From contig NC_012870.2 of the NCBI RefSeq assembly GCF_000003195.3, forward strand, positions 16,918,501 to 16,982,500: 64,000 nt of DNA, given 5' to 3'. The stretch comes from Sorghum bicolor. Taxonomy: Eukaryota > Streptophyta > Magnoliopsida > Poales > Poaceae. The notes under the pieces are model-generated. The model was not told the DNA's origin and ran no database searches. It was given only the letters and a program-made list of their open reading frames with translations. A program made the position numbers and the translations under genes. Shown piece after piece: positions 1 through 12,814 of the stretch. Within the stretch, counting starts at the first letter, position 1; each line of letters opens with the position of its first letter.

Positions 1-414
1 AATCGATTAACTAATCTCCAAATTATGCATGCCAGCTGATGGTCACAATGCTACCTACCGAAGTGTACAGCAAAACAATTTGCTGAAGTATTCATTTAAA
101 AGGATCCTGTGCTTAAAATAACCACAACCAGAATTTGTTGTGACGACATATCAATGAATTGTACACCTCCTTAGTTCATCGTGAAGCTAATAAATGAATA
201 TAAGGTAATATGATGCAAGCATTTACATAGCATATCATACACATAAAACCAATATGCCATCGATAGAACTTTTCTATTTGGCAAGTTACATTTCTTGTTT
301 GATAAAGTATTTTCTTTTAAAAAAATCTTGCTTCAATATTTACCAAAAAAATATCAAGAATTAGAAAATTCCATGCAAATTTAATCTGAATGACAAGTTG
401 AACGATGTCCACAG

Positions 415-3400
415 GTTACAGGGGCTATTTCTTACAATAGTTACCGACTTGATGAATTTGTACCTGAGAAAACAGCTGTTTATATTAGCCAATATGATTT
501 GCACATACCTGATATGACAGTAAGGGAAACTTTAGATTTCTCTGCCCGGTGCCAAGGTGTTGGAAATAGAGCTGGTAATTTCCTCTTCCCAAATAGTCAT
601 AACTAGAAAAATGTATCTTCCAAAGTAATAGCAATATGTGTTTTTGTTTGCCAAAGAAATACTCGAGGAGGTGAGCAAAAGGGAGAAGGTGACTGGGATA
701 ATACCCGATCATGACATAGATCTATACATGAAGGTAAAGCTTTAGTCTCCTTTTAGAAACTAACAAATGACATTATCTTATTTGTTTTACTGACAACATA
801 TAGTTAGATGCCAGTGCCAATAGGGTGAAAAGCAGAAAAATCATGTACATATTTGAACATAATTAAAACAGAACCTCATCTCTACTTCAGCTCTAATATA
901 AAAATTATACATCTTAAAAAGTTTCAAAAAAGTAATTTGGATTACGCAGGCAACCGCAGTTGCAGCTTCAGAGAAAAGCCTACAAACAGACTACATTTTG
1001 AAGGTAAAAAATTACTGAAACATATTACATTACTGAAAATAGTGCTCAAGGAAAATAGCTTAGGACTGAAAACAAAGCTCATATAATTGATTGGTTTTGA
1101 TAGATCATGGGACTAGACATATGTGCAGACACTATGGTTGGGGATGCAATGAAAAGAGGAATCTCAGGGGGTCAAAAGAGAAGACTAACAACAGGTAGTT
1201 AAAGCAAATATGGTTTGCGAATATGCTCTTATAGTGATCACTTAATACTCTTTCACCTGCATGCACCAGCGGAGATGATTGTCGGACCAGTGAAAGCTTT
1301 TTTCATGGATGAAATATCCAATGGCTTGGATAGCTCTACTACTTTCCGAATAATCAAGTGCTTTCAGCAAATGGCAAACATCAATGAATGCACCATGCTT
1401 ATTTCACTTCTTCAACCAACTCCCGAGGTATTTGATCTATTTGATGACCTGATATTGATGGCAGAAGGAAAGATTATCTACCATGGCCCTCAAAACGAAG
1501 CTCGCAATTTTTTTGAGGAATGTGGCTTCAGATGCCCAGAGAGAAAAGGGATGGCTGACTTTCTCCAGGAGGTAAACAACTGTAAATCACGAAAATAATT
1601 GAAAAGGCAAAACAAACACTTCGCAAGTTCATGATCTATTTTTGCTGATTTGGGAATCATTAGGTATTGTCCATAAAAGACCAAAGGCAATACTGGTCTG
1701 GTACAGATGAATCTTACAGATACATTTCTTCTGATCAATTATCAAACATGTTCAGAAAATATCAGAAACAGAGAAATTTTGAAGAGCCTAATGTACCTCA
1801 GAAAAGCAAGTTGGGCAAGGAATCTTTATCATTCAAAAAGTATTCACTACCCAAACTGGAACTGTTCAAAGCATGTGGAGCAAGGGAAACACTCCTGATC
1901 AAAAGGAGTATGTTTGTTTATGCCTTCAAAACTGCACAGGTTATAGTAGTCAGAAAACTTCTTTGCTCAAGAAATACAATAGCCACTATTTCTGTATAAA
2001 ATACATGAATCCAAATTAACTTTACTCATTTATGCAGCTTTCTATAGTTGCAGTCATTACAATGTCTGTATTCTTCCAAACTCGTATGACAACAGATTTA
2101 ACTCATGCAAATTACTATATGGGAGCATTATATTTTTCCATCTTCATCATTATGCTAAATGGCATACCAGAGATGAGCATGCAAATTGCAAGACTACCAA
2201 GTTTTTACAAGCAAAAAAGTTATCATTTTTATCCTTCATGGGCATATGCAATACCTGCATCAATTTTGAAGGTCCCTGTCTCCTTGTTATGCTCGCTTGT
2301 ATGGATATGCATCACTTATTATGGTATTGGTTATACAGCTACAACTTCCAGGTAAATCTTTACAGAAAAAAAGTCAAATTTGCATACTTGAGAACCAATT
2401 CTGTGTCTCTCACTGACTACAAAAGTCTTTCCCTCAAACCACTTCCAGGTTCTTCTGCCAGTTACTGATACTTTCTCTTCTCCATCAATCAGTAATGGCG
2501 TTCTATCGATTTGTCGCTTCTTATGCTCAAACACATATTTTGTGTTTCTTCTATGCATTTATTTCCCTATTAATCTTCCTAGTGTTTGGAGGCTGCATTC
2601 TTCCCAAATGTAAGACAACTATCATCATAGAAGACACATTTGCAGAGCATCTACATCACTTAACACTTGTTATATACTACCTTCATGTTCCAGCCTCTAT
2701 ACCAGGATGGTTAAGGTGGGGATTTTGGACATCTCCATTGACCTATGCAGAAATCAGCATATGCATAAATGAATTCCTTGCACCAAGATGGCAAAAGGTG
2801 AAATGTCTTCTCAGATAGAAAAATGAAAAAGATTGGGTGCTATCAGGCATTTAACATTCTCACCATCACTTGTATATTTTTTAGGAAACCATGCAGAATA
2901 AAACAATAGGGAACCAAATATTGATAAATCATGGCCTCTACTACAGTTGGAATTTTTATTGGATATCTGTTGGAGCCCTACTTGGATTCATCATTTTGTT
3001 CTACATGGCTTTTGGACTAGCACTAGCTTATAGAAGGCGTAAGTTCACTACTAAAAGTGCACTGGATACCACCATAAATTTTTATTTACTTTAGAAACAA
3101 ATCATATTTTTGCCTGTTTCAGCTATAGAAGCATATTATGGAAGCATGACTAGAAAGTGCTTTTCTAAAAGACAGGAAGAGACTGATATCCAAAAAGAAT
3201 ATGATGATCATGCAAACATGACTCAAAAAGGTAATCCCACAAACAAACTGCCTGCTTCGGTGCTTCTCCTCCCTCCCCACTGACACAACAGGGAAAAGCG
3301 TACTGAAATGATTATGTTAATATTAATAAGGTATCATACAGCACAGTAGAATATACATATACTTCTCAATAACAATATAAAGCCAGTAAAGTCCTGTTTC

Positions 3401-6400
3401 AAGACCATAATCCATTCATATATGCAATCTCCTACATCTTCATCTTCTTGCAGAAAAGATGGCTATGTCTACTAAGCAACTTGCGCTTACGTTCCACAAT
3501 CTGAACTACTATGTTGACACACCACCGGTAATTTGAAAAGCCCCATATTCACTTTTTCTTATTGTTTCTATAGTGCTTGCCTGATTTTCTTTGAATAACA
3601 TATATAACAATTGTACCCATGTTGCAGGAAATGCTAAAACTAGGCTACCCAGCTAGAAGACTTCAATTACTAAACAGCATCACTGGTGCATTCTGTCCAG
3701 GTGTTCTTTCTGCATTAATGGGTGCTAGTGGAGCTGGGAAGACAACTCTACTAGATGTATTGGCAGGAAGGAAAACTGGAGGATATATTGAAGGAGACAT
3801 AAGAATAGGTGGATATCCCAAGGTTCAAGAAACATTTGTCAGAATCTTAGGTTATTGCGAGCAAGCGGACACACATTCTCCACAACTTACAGTTGCAGAA
3901 TCTGTAGCATATTCAGCTTGGCTTCGCCTGCCTTCGCAGCATAATGAAAAAACAAGATCTGTACGTCCCCTGAAACATCACAAGACATTAAAACTTTTGA
4001 TAAACAACTCAACCTGATATTCCCATAAATAGAGAATCAGATGCAAAACAACAAAAGGTTTCTTAAGTAATTGACCATTCTTTTCATTTTGCATATTTAC
4101 GCACAGGAATTTGTGGATGAAGTCCTCAAAACTGTTGAGTTAGATCAAATAAAAGATTCTTTAGTCGGGAGGCCAGGAATAAATGGATTGTCCTTGGAGC
4201 AGAGGAAAAGGTTAACAGTTGCTGTCGAACTTGTCTCAAACCCATCAGTCATACTAATGGATGAACCAACTACAGGATTAGATGCTAGATCAGCTGCAAC
4301 TGTTATACGTGCAGTGAAAAATATTTCTGAAACAGGAAGGACAGTTGTGTGTACAATCCATCAGCCTAGCACTGACATTTTCGAGGCATTTGATGAGGTA
4401 TCAACGAGAATCCTGTGCAAAGCTGAAGTAGTCAACATACCACTTTTTGGAACAATTAGTTTCATGTTTTGTATTTTGTTCCCATGTAAGGAATATATAA
4501 ATGGTATAGATAAAATAATATATCAACCCGTTAGTCTCCTTTCCTCGTTTTGTAAAGCATCACTATGCATGTAAAGGGAAATGCTTTGTAGCTTAATTCT
4601 AAGTTCTTTTTCTTAGAGGAAAAAGAAACAGATATTTCCACCAATAATATAGAAGATTTTTTTAGTGGCTAGAAGAAATTTACCTTCTTGAATTGAGTAA
4701 ATATTTTTGTGCAGCTTATATTGATGAAAAATGGTGGGAAAATAATCTACAATGGGCCAATAGGAGAGCAATCTTGCAAAGTGATTGAGTACTTTGAGGT
4801 TAGTATTCCACGAAATGAATTCCAGATGGTGTAACTATTTCTTTTATGGTTCTTCGTTTCTTATCCTTTTCTTTTGAATTCGAATATGAATTCGAGCTTG
4901 ACACAAATCCCACAAAACCATAGTCACGCCACGCATGCACGCACCAACAAGTACTTCATAGGCATATTGGTGACCTGAGGCAACCCCAGCAGCTGTGGCA
5001 TCAACAGCGCTTGCCGCTTGCAACTTGCCGCTAGACAGCCTTGCATGAGAGGAGCTCAGGCTAGGGACTCCAGATCCAGGTGGTGGCCAGTGGACGGATG
5101 GTAGGTGAGACCACGCACGGAAGTCAGTGATGCAGTGTGGAAAGCCAATGGCATCGCTGTCGTATTGCTGGCCCTTGAGTTGATGTGGCGTGCGCCGTGG
5201 ACGTGTGATGTTCTCTTGGCTGGCAGTGCTGCGATGGCACACCATGTTAGGTCGCTGTTTGTGTTTGGGTCATGTAACATAATTGTTTTGGTCATGGGAG
5301 GGAGGTATCGCATTGGTCGTTGAGTTCATCATTCATATGAGGTTGTTGTTTGTTGTGGTCCTGTGTTAGGTCAGTGTGTTGTTGTGCAAGCTGGGGTGGG
5401 CATTCAGGTTTCCCAAAAAAGTTTGAGTCTGTTAATTCGGGTTCTGAAATTGATACCCAAAATTTGCCTACCCGACATTTGGGAATCTGAAATTTCGAGT
5501 TCATGTATTTCCGAACTACCTGAAATCAGCAAAATGAAATGCATAGCAACAAAACTATAGCACTAAGTTTAAGCAATAATGCAATAGAAACTAATGAGCT
5601 TTAGGAGCGTTTTAGAATAGAAAACATGAGCATCATATCATATATATCAGTAGATCCCAATTGCATCACAAATTGACAGTACCAAACAGCACAATCAATC
5701 ACAAATACCAAATAGCATATTTCCACAGTTTCAGGTAAATCTGGTACCGGGCCCTAAACCCAAATTACCCAAACTAAAATCGAGTTTCTGGGCTTATACT
5801 ATCTGAAATAGCAATGTATTTCAGGGTCGGATTCAGGTATTGGGTCTCAGGTTTTAATGTTGTATGGGCACCCCTACGTGCAAGGTAGCCGCTGTTGTGA
5901 TTGTTTGAGGTCATTGTAGCACTCAGCTATTTGTCCAATTGGCCTTTCCTCTCTTATAGTCCAATGGCAGCACACATCTTCCATATTGTTTTGAGGGAAA
6001 AAATATATGGAATTTGGAAAAATCATATCATTATGAAAATCCACACCAAAAAATAATGAAGAGGACTTAAACTGGATAGTGGGTGTGTGCAGACTGTACA
6101 TCCACGTATACCACCAATCAGGCCAGGCTAGTTCCATTGAACTAACAAATTCTGCTTCCTTGTATCAATAGAAAGTTTCTGGTGTCCCAAAAATACAGAG
6201 AAATTGCAACCCTGCTACTTGGATGATGGACGTAACATCAGCCTCCATGGAGTTTCAGCTCAATATAGACTTTGCAAGTGTCTACCAAGAATCACATTTG
6301 CATAGGTACATAATATTACCACACTATTTTCATTTGATGATCAACAGAGAATTAATTTCTGCCTTAAATAAGCAAGATCCATATACTGATAAAAAGCATG

Positions 6401-9310
6401 TCAACAAAATATCACCACTGCACCTACGAAAGCAATTATAAGTTTTTTCTTTCTGCAGGAACAAACAAGAGCTTGTTAAGCAACTAAGTAGTCCACTGCC
6501 AAATTCAGAAAACCTATGTTTCTCAAATCGTTTCACACAGAATGGATGGTGTCAATTTAAAGCATGCTTATGGAAACAGAACATAACTTACTGGAGAAGC
6601 CCTCAATATAATTTGAATCGTATGGTGATGACAACAATAATAGCCTTGACCTTTGGAGTATTGTACTGGAGGCATGCAAAGATATTGTAAGTCCACACAC
6701 CATTCCGGTGTTTTCTTATTTTGGTCGTATATTTCTTTTACTGATAATTGTATATTTTGCTAAAAGTTAGCTGTAACCCACTTTGTTCTCCTGAGCGAGA
6801 CAAAGTAGGTTATTTGTATTTCTCTCTCTATTAATACAAAGATATGCAGCTCTCCTATATGTTTGATAAGAAAAATTGTACTCTGATGTCAGTAGTCAAG
6901 TATGACATCAACTAACCAAGATATGTCACAGATTCAATAAGCTAACTAACCTTTCTTGTTGCTTCCAAGAAACAATGAGCAGGATCTATTCAATGTTTTT
7001 GGTGCAATGTATATGGGCATTGTACAACTTGGTGTTTACAATAACCAGTCAATAATATCATTCAGTACAACAGAGCGCATTGTAATGTATCGTGAGAAAT
7101 TTGCAGGAATGTATTCTTCCTGGTCATACTCATTTGCACAGGTTAGATACTATCATACTTATCACAAGTTTTTTAAGAGTACAAAATCTATATTGAAAGG
7201 ATTAATTAAAATTTCTTCACTTCCTACAGGCTGCAATAGAGATCCCTTATGTACTTATCCAAGCATTACTCTACACATGCATCGTCTACCCAACAATTGG
7301 CTATTATTGGACAGCATACAAACTCCTATTGTTCTTCTACACCACCTTTTGCTCAATTCTTTCTTATGTTTTTGTCGGATTGCTGCTTGTTTCAGTAACT
7401 CCAAATGTTCAAGTTGCCACCATACTGGGATCATTTTTTAACACAATGCAGACCCTATTCTCGGGATTTGTTTTACCTGGACCTGTAAGTTTGGATCTCC
7501 TGCCACTATTACAAACATGATAATACAGCTTATATTTTTTTAATTAGTCATTTAGGGAAATGTGGTCATGGAGTGCAAGTTTGCCGACTATGTTCTCACA
7601 GAAAGTTAGATTGACAACACTAAAAGATATATCAGTCTGAAATTTGTATTTATTGTGATGCTGAGTTGCTGACAGTCCAAGTGGAAATCGTCTGGGACAT
7701 ACGAAAACTATTTCTAACTTGCACGGTCTTCTAGTGTAATAGATCAACTATACGTCATCTTTTGATGACTGGAGAGAGTACTGCCTCTGGTCTGTGCATG
7801 TTGGATCTCATGCATAAATTTATAGACAAATGCATTCACTTAATTGCATTTATAAATATATTATAATAGTAAAAGTATGATTTAGGCATAGTGGTGATGT
7901 TCAAAACAAATTTCTATTGTTGCCAGAGGTGGTATATAACAATGTTTTTGTTATCCTAAACCTATTGGCATCATCATCAGGTGTTTGGATTCCATTGATA
8001 TTTTAGATTTATAGTAATGAAATTTGGGTTTGTCCCAGTATGGCTTTTTTAACTATGATAAAATTAGTTATCAAAATCTAGTTCAGTGGGCGTACAGAAG
8101 AAGTTATGGTCCACTGATATGATATCATTGAAAGCATAAGTCTTGTGTTTATCTATCTTAGGAGTAGTTGGTGCTTATGTCAGCATCTTATCTTATTATC
8201 TTGCTTTAGCATCTACTTAGAATATGTTGTAATCCTTTCTTAAGGACCAAGTTTGCTACTCTATATGTACCCCAAACCTGCCATGGTTTGTGGCAAGGCT
8301 AATGAAATCTGAATCTAGCCCCAAAAATGTGCTTTGGTTCCAACAATCATGCTATGGCTAGTCATTGGAAATGCATTTGCCAACCTAATCACAAGAATTA
8401 GCAACACATGGAATTGCATAATGATTACTGTTTATACTGGAATCTGCATTACTCGAGGTGACAATTCTTCAATAGTTGACATGTAAACTGTAAACATCAT
8501 ATTTGAATTAACATTATATATGTCCCTACAAGAAACGTGTGTATTACCTGTAAGGAGAAATTCACAAAGTTACAAAAAAAATTATATCGTTCATATTACC
8601 AATATTTAAATTGAGGACTAAAAAGAAGTTAGTGATTGGTATTCCTCTTCCGCACCTACTTCCTAATTTACAAATGAGATGTAGTAATTTTGTAAGTTGT
8701 AACCTACCCATAAATGCTAGAGTAGTCGTGAAACATTAATAATGTTGGAAATAATTTAGCAATAACTGATATATACTAAAAAATCAGAATAGCTGTAAGA
8801 TATATTTGGTTGATAATTTTAGCAACAATCAAACATAACACCTAGGCAGCACCAACAGAAGAAAAAAAAAATAAATTTTATCCCCTGTAAACTCAATTGT
8901 TTTAATCTCAGATGAAGATTAAAACTAACTCTAAAAACTACACAGTGCTAACTCTATAAAGGAAATCATTTTTTTCTCAACCAGGTGTTTCTCTATGTTG
9001 TGTGGAGGAAAGCACTAACATTCAGTTCAAATTTTCTTTTCAGAAATTCCCAAAGTGGTGGATCTGGCTCTATTACCTTACACCTACATCTTGGGTACTC
9101 AATTCCCTGCTGACCTCCCAGTACGGAAATATAGACAGAGAGGTCGAAGCATTTGGAGAGATTAAAAGTGTTGCTGTTTTCTTGAAAGACTATTTCGGGT
9201 TTCATCAAGAAAGGTTGAGCGTAGCAGCTGTTGTTATCACTGTTTTCCCTATTGTACTGATTATCCTATACTCTCTGTCAGTTGAAAAATTGAACTTCCA
9301 AAAGAGGTAA
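415..9310 (+). CDS. ABCG-family (PDR-type, full-size) ABC transporter, 5'-partial
   Basis: ATP-driven plasma-membrane exporter of the plant pleiotropic-drug-resistance class. I traced 20 exons whose phases all match: 415-574, 657-733, 950-1003, 1104-1194, 1270-1571, 1664-1939, 2038-2351, 2449-2609, 2694-2797, 2885-3038, 3123-3230, 3454-3527, 3628-3960, 4107-4397, 4715-4798, 6172-6305, 6459-6686, 6970-7141, 7230-7484, 9044-9310. They encode about 1,212 residues, so roughly 200 N-terminal residues, including the first Walker A, lie left of the window. Visible motifs: NBD1 signature [12 protein letters not shown] and Walker [14 protein letters not shown]; a first membrane block; NBD2 Walker [10 protein letters not shown], signature [10 protein letters not shown] and Walker [16 protein letters not shown]; a second membrane block ending in a [12 protein letters not shown] segment and LNFQKR-stop. 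The order NBD-TMD-NBD-TMD is diagnostic for PDR proteins. No frameshift or stop was found, so it looks functional. Substrate cannot be read from sequence. Confidence 0.93.
5391..5876. mobile_element. hAT-like non-autonomous element in an ABCG intron
   Basis: The ends are imperfect inverted repeats: the left begins ctggggtgggcattcag and the reverse complement of the right reads taggggtgcccatacaac. Flanks are a near-perfect 8-bp duplication, TGTGCAAG (5383-5390) against CGTGCAAG (5877-5884), as hAT elements make. There is no coding sequence inside. It lies in the 1,373-bp intron 4799-6171. The GC-rich stretch 4880-5350 beside it is unlike a normal intron and may be another old insertion that I cannot identify. 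Confidence 0.6.
7485..9043. other. Long final intron of the ABCG gene
   Basis: An AT-rich intron of 1,559 bases with a GTAAGT donor and TTTTCAG acceptor. I see no coding remnant, clear terminal repeat or RNA gene in it. Its length is unlike the roughly 80-300-base introns elsewhere in this gene, so old insertions are possible. Confidence 0.5.
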
Positions 9311-9640
9311 ACATGTTCCGGTACATATGAAATTGTATGCAATGAAAATTGTAGAAGCTTTCCCCCTGTTAAAGAACGAAACTTGTGTAAAAGCCATTCC
9401 ACTGATAAAAGAAAAATTTAGGGTGGGAGGTGTGGTTTTCCTCTCCAACACGAATTAGGTGTTTCTTAAAAAAAAACACCTAGTACCTATTGGATTTTGG
9501 TTTTTCACTGTTCATGCTACATATTAAACATTTTTTAAAAAAACGCTAGTGAGAAACTCAGGTAAGTGTTGTACCTACTACTGCTAGGCCAAATCGGAGC
9601 CTGGTCAAGTCGGACAATTTAGTTGAGGTATAATCCATTC
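9311..9640. other. ABCG 3' UTR and short intergenic spacer
   Basis: Downstream of the ABCG stop. AT-rich with A-runs; no gene or repeat that I recognise. Confidence 0.4.
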
Positions 9641-10620
9641 GGTCAAATGATATCCAGTAGTGGTTTTGATAAGGATCTCCGTCAGGCCACTCGAGGTGAA
9701 GCATTCCAGCCACTCGACGGAGGCAGAAGCACGTTCAATGCGCTCCAATGTCGGAGGCAAACGCTCGTTGCTCCATGTAAACAACCTGCCCTGGAGGTGA
9801 GCTCAGTTAAGGCAGTGTCGTCACTGAGACATTAGTTGTTTTATCCTCCGCCTTGTAAAAAAATCTCAACCTATAGGGGTAAGACAGCCCCAGGCATTGC
9901 CTTAAAAAGACCTTCTCACGTAGGTGGAGATAACCCCCGAACCCCTACCCCACCCATACGCAGCAGCACCCTAGCCCATGTGAGAACAACCAGAACCGGG
10001 GCCAGGCCTTAGAACTGTGCTTTGGCGTGGGATAGATTAGGGTTTTTTTTGACCCCAGCCTGAAAATTCACTCCCACGGGGAGTCGAATTCAAGACCTGA
10101 GTAGCAACTCAAGAACTGAGGAGTGCTACTCTGACCACATATCCAACTCAGCTAGAGGCCCTTTCACTATCCTCCGCCTTGTAGATCATGTTAAAATCAC
10201 CACAAATTACCCAAAGGTTCAGAAACCTAGGAGTGGAGTTCGCCGATTTCATCCAAGAACGCCTGCTTGCCGGCCTCGACAGAGGGGCCATAAACCATTG
10301 TTAACCACCACCACTGGTCCTGGACACTACGAGACGACGACAGTTTCAGAGTGACAGAGAACTCCGAGCAAGACAAGTCAGTCCCTACCGAGTCAGAGCG
10401 ACGCCACGCCACCACGGGGCTCCACGGCCGGGAGAGCAAAGTAGTGAAATTCTACTCCCATTAAGTCATAGATCATGTTTTGCGACATTACAGCCACCTT
10501 TGGTCTCCTGAAGACCGATTACAGTGACACGTTCCTGCACCAGGAACTCCCAAAACCACACACTACGACGCGCGCAGACTGCGTTCATGGTAGATATACT
10601 GCTACTCGCAAGATGCAAAG
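9640..10620 (-). mobile_element. LINE (non-LTR retrotransposon) endonuclease relic
   Basis: Read on the minus strand, the pieces follow the order of a plant L1-type apurinic endonuclease domain: IGLQETK near 10500-10530, a WLTMVYGP stretch near 10290, CGDFNMIYKAEDK at about 10210-10170, then, beyond an inserted SINE, GRLFTWSNERLPPTLERI near 9780-9720. The reading frame is broken by stops and shifts, so it is a dead fragment. No reverse transcriptase part is visible. The sequence 10621-10740 may be more of the 5' end. Confidence 0.7.
9858..10167 (-). mobile_element. tRNA-derived SINE, copy 1
   Basis: On the minus strand the 5' end (right side) starts with a tRNA-like head: a box A-like TAGCTGAGTTGG and, further on, a degenerate box B. 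The 3' end (left side) is T-rich. A perfect 16-bp target-site duplication, TATCCTCCGCCTTGTA, lies at 9842-9857 and 10168-10183. It sits inside the LINE relic and splits the codons after GDFNMIYK. It is about 310 bp and clearly related to the copy at 54201-54476. Confidence 0.8.
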
Positions 10621-11038
10621 GGGGAGAGAGGGGAATATCCTAGAGGAAAGAGGAAAACTCGCGCATTTGACGGATCCTAGATGCATAAATTTATGGCTCG
10701 CAAGTATCAACAGCTCAATAACAGAGGGTAAAGGATAAGGAAAGCGGGATTTACCGGCGTATGCCCCTAGGACCTAGCCGTGGCTGCGCTGCGATCCTCC
10801 GCCAGCCCTCCTCCGGTTCTCCCCTCCCTGCCGGGAAATGCCAACAGACGCGCTGGACAACGATGCGAGTAGAAATCTGAAATCTCGAAGGCCGACCTGG
10901 CTTCTCCGTTTTGGCCTTTTGGGAGGAGCCGAGGAGGAGCTGCGGCCTGCCGCCTGCGGGCTGTAGCTGCTGGGTCAGGCGGGCCCCACCTGAACTATTT
11001 GTACTGGATATTCTTCGTTAATTGCCCGGTTCTAACTA
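10621..11038. other. GC-rich intergenic stretch
   Basis: GC-rich sequence, especially 10790-10990, with no convincing reading frame. It could be the 5' part of the LINE relic or an old promoter. I cannot assign it. Confidence 0.3.
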
Positions 11039-11281
11039 GCGCATTGTTGAGTTCCGAAAAGTGAAAAGATTTCGGTACTGTAATACTTTCGTTTGTTTGT
11101 GACAAATATTATCTAATCATGGACTAACTAGGATCAAAAGATTCGTCTCGTGATTTACAGCTAAACTGTGTAATTAATTTTTGTTTTCGTCTATATTTAA
11201 TGTTTCATGCATATGTCACAAGATTCGATGCGACGGAGAATCTTGAAAACTTTTTGATTTTCAGGGTGAACTAAACAAGGC
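11039..11281. mobile_element. MITE, Harbinger-type family (GGCCTTGTTTAGTT ends)
   Basis: The right end reads gaactaaacaaggc; the left end is a diverged inverted copy, gcgcattgttgagttcc. CTA triplets at 11036-11038 and 11282-11284 are the likely 3-bp duplication. The interior shares the family core (a GACGAATCTTTTGA-like block and ATTAAATATAGA-like block) with the copies at 20.2, 21.2, 21.9 and 43.1 kb. Confidence 0.65.
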
Positions 11282-11286
11282 CTAGG

Positions 11287-11829
11287 AATGGCAACGGGTA
11301 CGTACCCGATGGGTACTTGCCACCCGTACCCGCACCCGCCAGGTCAAAACCTATTTCATCGGTTACCCGCGAAAGCAGACGAGTAAGAAATTCATTCTAT
11401 ACCCGCACTCGACGGGTAATTCTTACCCGACGGGTATTCCATACCCGAAAATATACCCGAGTTCAACAGAAATATAACAACTTTCAGCAAGTTAAATATC
11501 ACAACTTATAGGAAATGAAATATAACAACTTCCAGTAAATTAATAGCAGCACTAGTAGCACACCAGCCGCTCAACACTTCCCACGTTCAGCCAATTAGTT
11601 CATGGGCTATATGGGCTAAATTGCTAAGGTTGCTTACTTATTTTGCGGGTATTTTTTATCTACGGGTACGCGGGTATGGGTACTACTATTCCACACCCAT
11701 ACTCGCCATACCCGATGGGTAAAGGATTTCGTCCAATAACGTACCCGCGGGTACAAAATCCATTCCACACCTGCGTCCTTATCGGGTAAAACCCGTCGGG
11801 TACTCGGATTTCGGGTACCCATTGCCATT
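11287..11829. mobile_element. Candidate hAT-like MITE with CGGGTA subterminal repeats
   Basis: The left end, aatggcaacgggtacgtacc, is mirrored at the right end, whose reverse complement begins aatggcaatgggtacccga. Both arms are packed with short CGGGTA/TACCCG motifs, the kind of subterminal repeat transposases bind. The middle is AT-rich and non-coding. I found no clear target-site duplication, so the superfamily is inferred. Confidence 0.5.
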
Positions 11830-12098
11830 TTGAGTTCTAACCGTCATGTACACACGGGTAACGGGCACTTGAAGCTCTTTCTTCTCTATACACGTTCGTG
11901 CCCTCGTTCTTTTATGGGAAAAATGCATTAATATTTTTTTAAAAATTATTTTTAATTTGACACTTGTGTTTTCAAATTGAAGAAAGAGTTTAGTTCTAGT
12001 GTTAACTTTTTGACAAAAAGACAAGTTTACTCGTATGCTCGTATGAATTAAGCCAGTCCCGATAGAAATTTCATAAAAGTAAGTTTCATGAAATTTGA

Positions 12099-12283
12099 TA
12101 CAGATGCAACCAAACACGTGGATTAAATTTGATATGACTAAGTTTCATGAAGGTAAGCTTCATTCTAATCTACACCAACACATGTGGATTAAATTTGATA
12201 TGACTAAGTTTTGTGAAGGTAAGTTTTACTCTAATCTACACCAACATACGTGGATTAAATTTGATAAAATGCAACCAAACAAA
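12099..12283. repeat. 66-bp tandem repeat, about 2.5 units
   Basis: GTGGATTAAATTTGATA starts at 12118, 12184 and 12250, an exact 66-base spacing. Units 1 and 2 are almost the same; unit 3 is partial. The surrounding 11830-12580 is otherwise AT-rich with nothing recognisable. Confidence 0.8.
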
Positions 12284-12585
12284 GACCTTAATCCATTAAG
12301 GCATATATGGCATCATGCAAGACTACACAAAACTTAGTCATATTATTAACACTTTTGAAATTTTGATATATTAAAGATGATAGCATAAAACCAAACATCC
12401 TGTATAAGTCATCCATAGAGAAAAACGTATCTAGTGAAACCACACCGTTCGTGAAAACCCGTATAAACCACGACAAAAAAATTGTCTAAATTCGTCAAAA
12501 AATCACACATGTAGATGATATGATGATACACAACTTTATAAAATATCTTGTCTAAACTCGACTTCGTTTATGAGATATAAAAATA

Positions 12586-12798
12586 ACAAATTTCTAACAA
12601 ATTATGTGGGCAACTTTGTCGCTTAAAATTTGTTATTTGACAAATTTCTAACAACAAATTATGTGGGCAACTTTCTCGTTTAGGGTACCCAAGCCTTGGC
12701 TCCGATCCTGTGTCACCAAGCCTTCTTCTCGCAAGCAACTAACCTGCAGCTTCAGCAGCTTGTTAGCGTACCCAAGCCTTGGCTCCGATCCTGTGTCA
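12586..12798. repeat. Two tandem duplications upstream of the SAUR-like gene
   Basis: A block ending ATTATGTGGGCAACTTT occurs at 12586-12617 and again at 12640-12674. A second block, beginning GTACCCAAGCCTTGGCTC, occurs at 12685-12715 and 12768-12798, 83 bases apart. They occupy the 5' flank or leader just before the ATG at 12815. Confidence 0.75.
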
Positions 12799-12814
12799 GC
12801 AAGCGATCGATACG

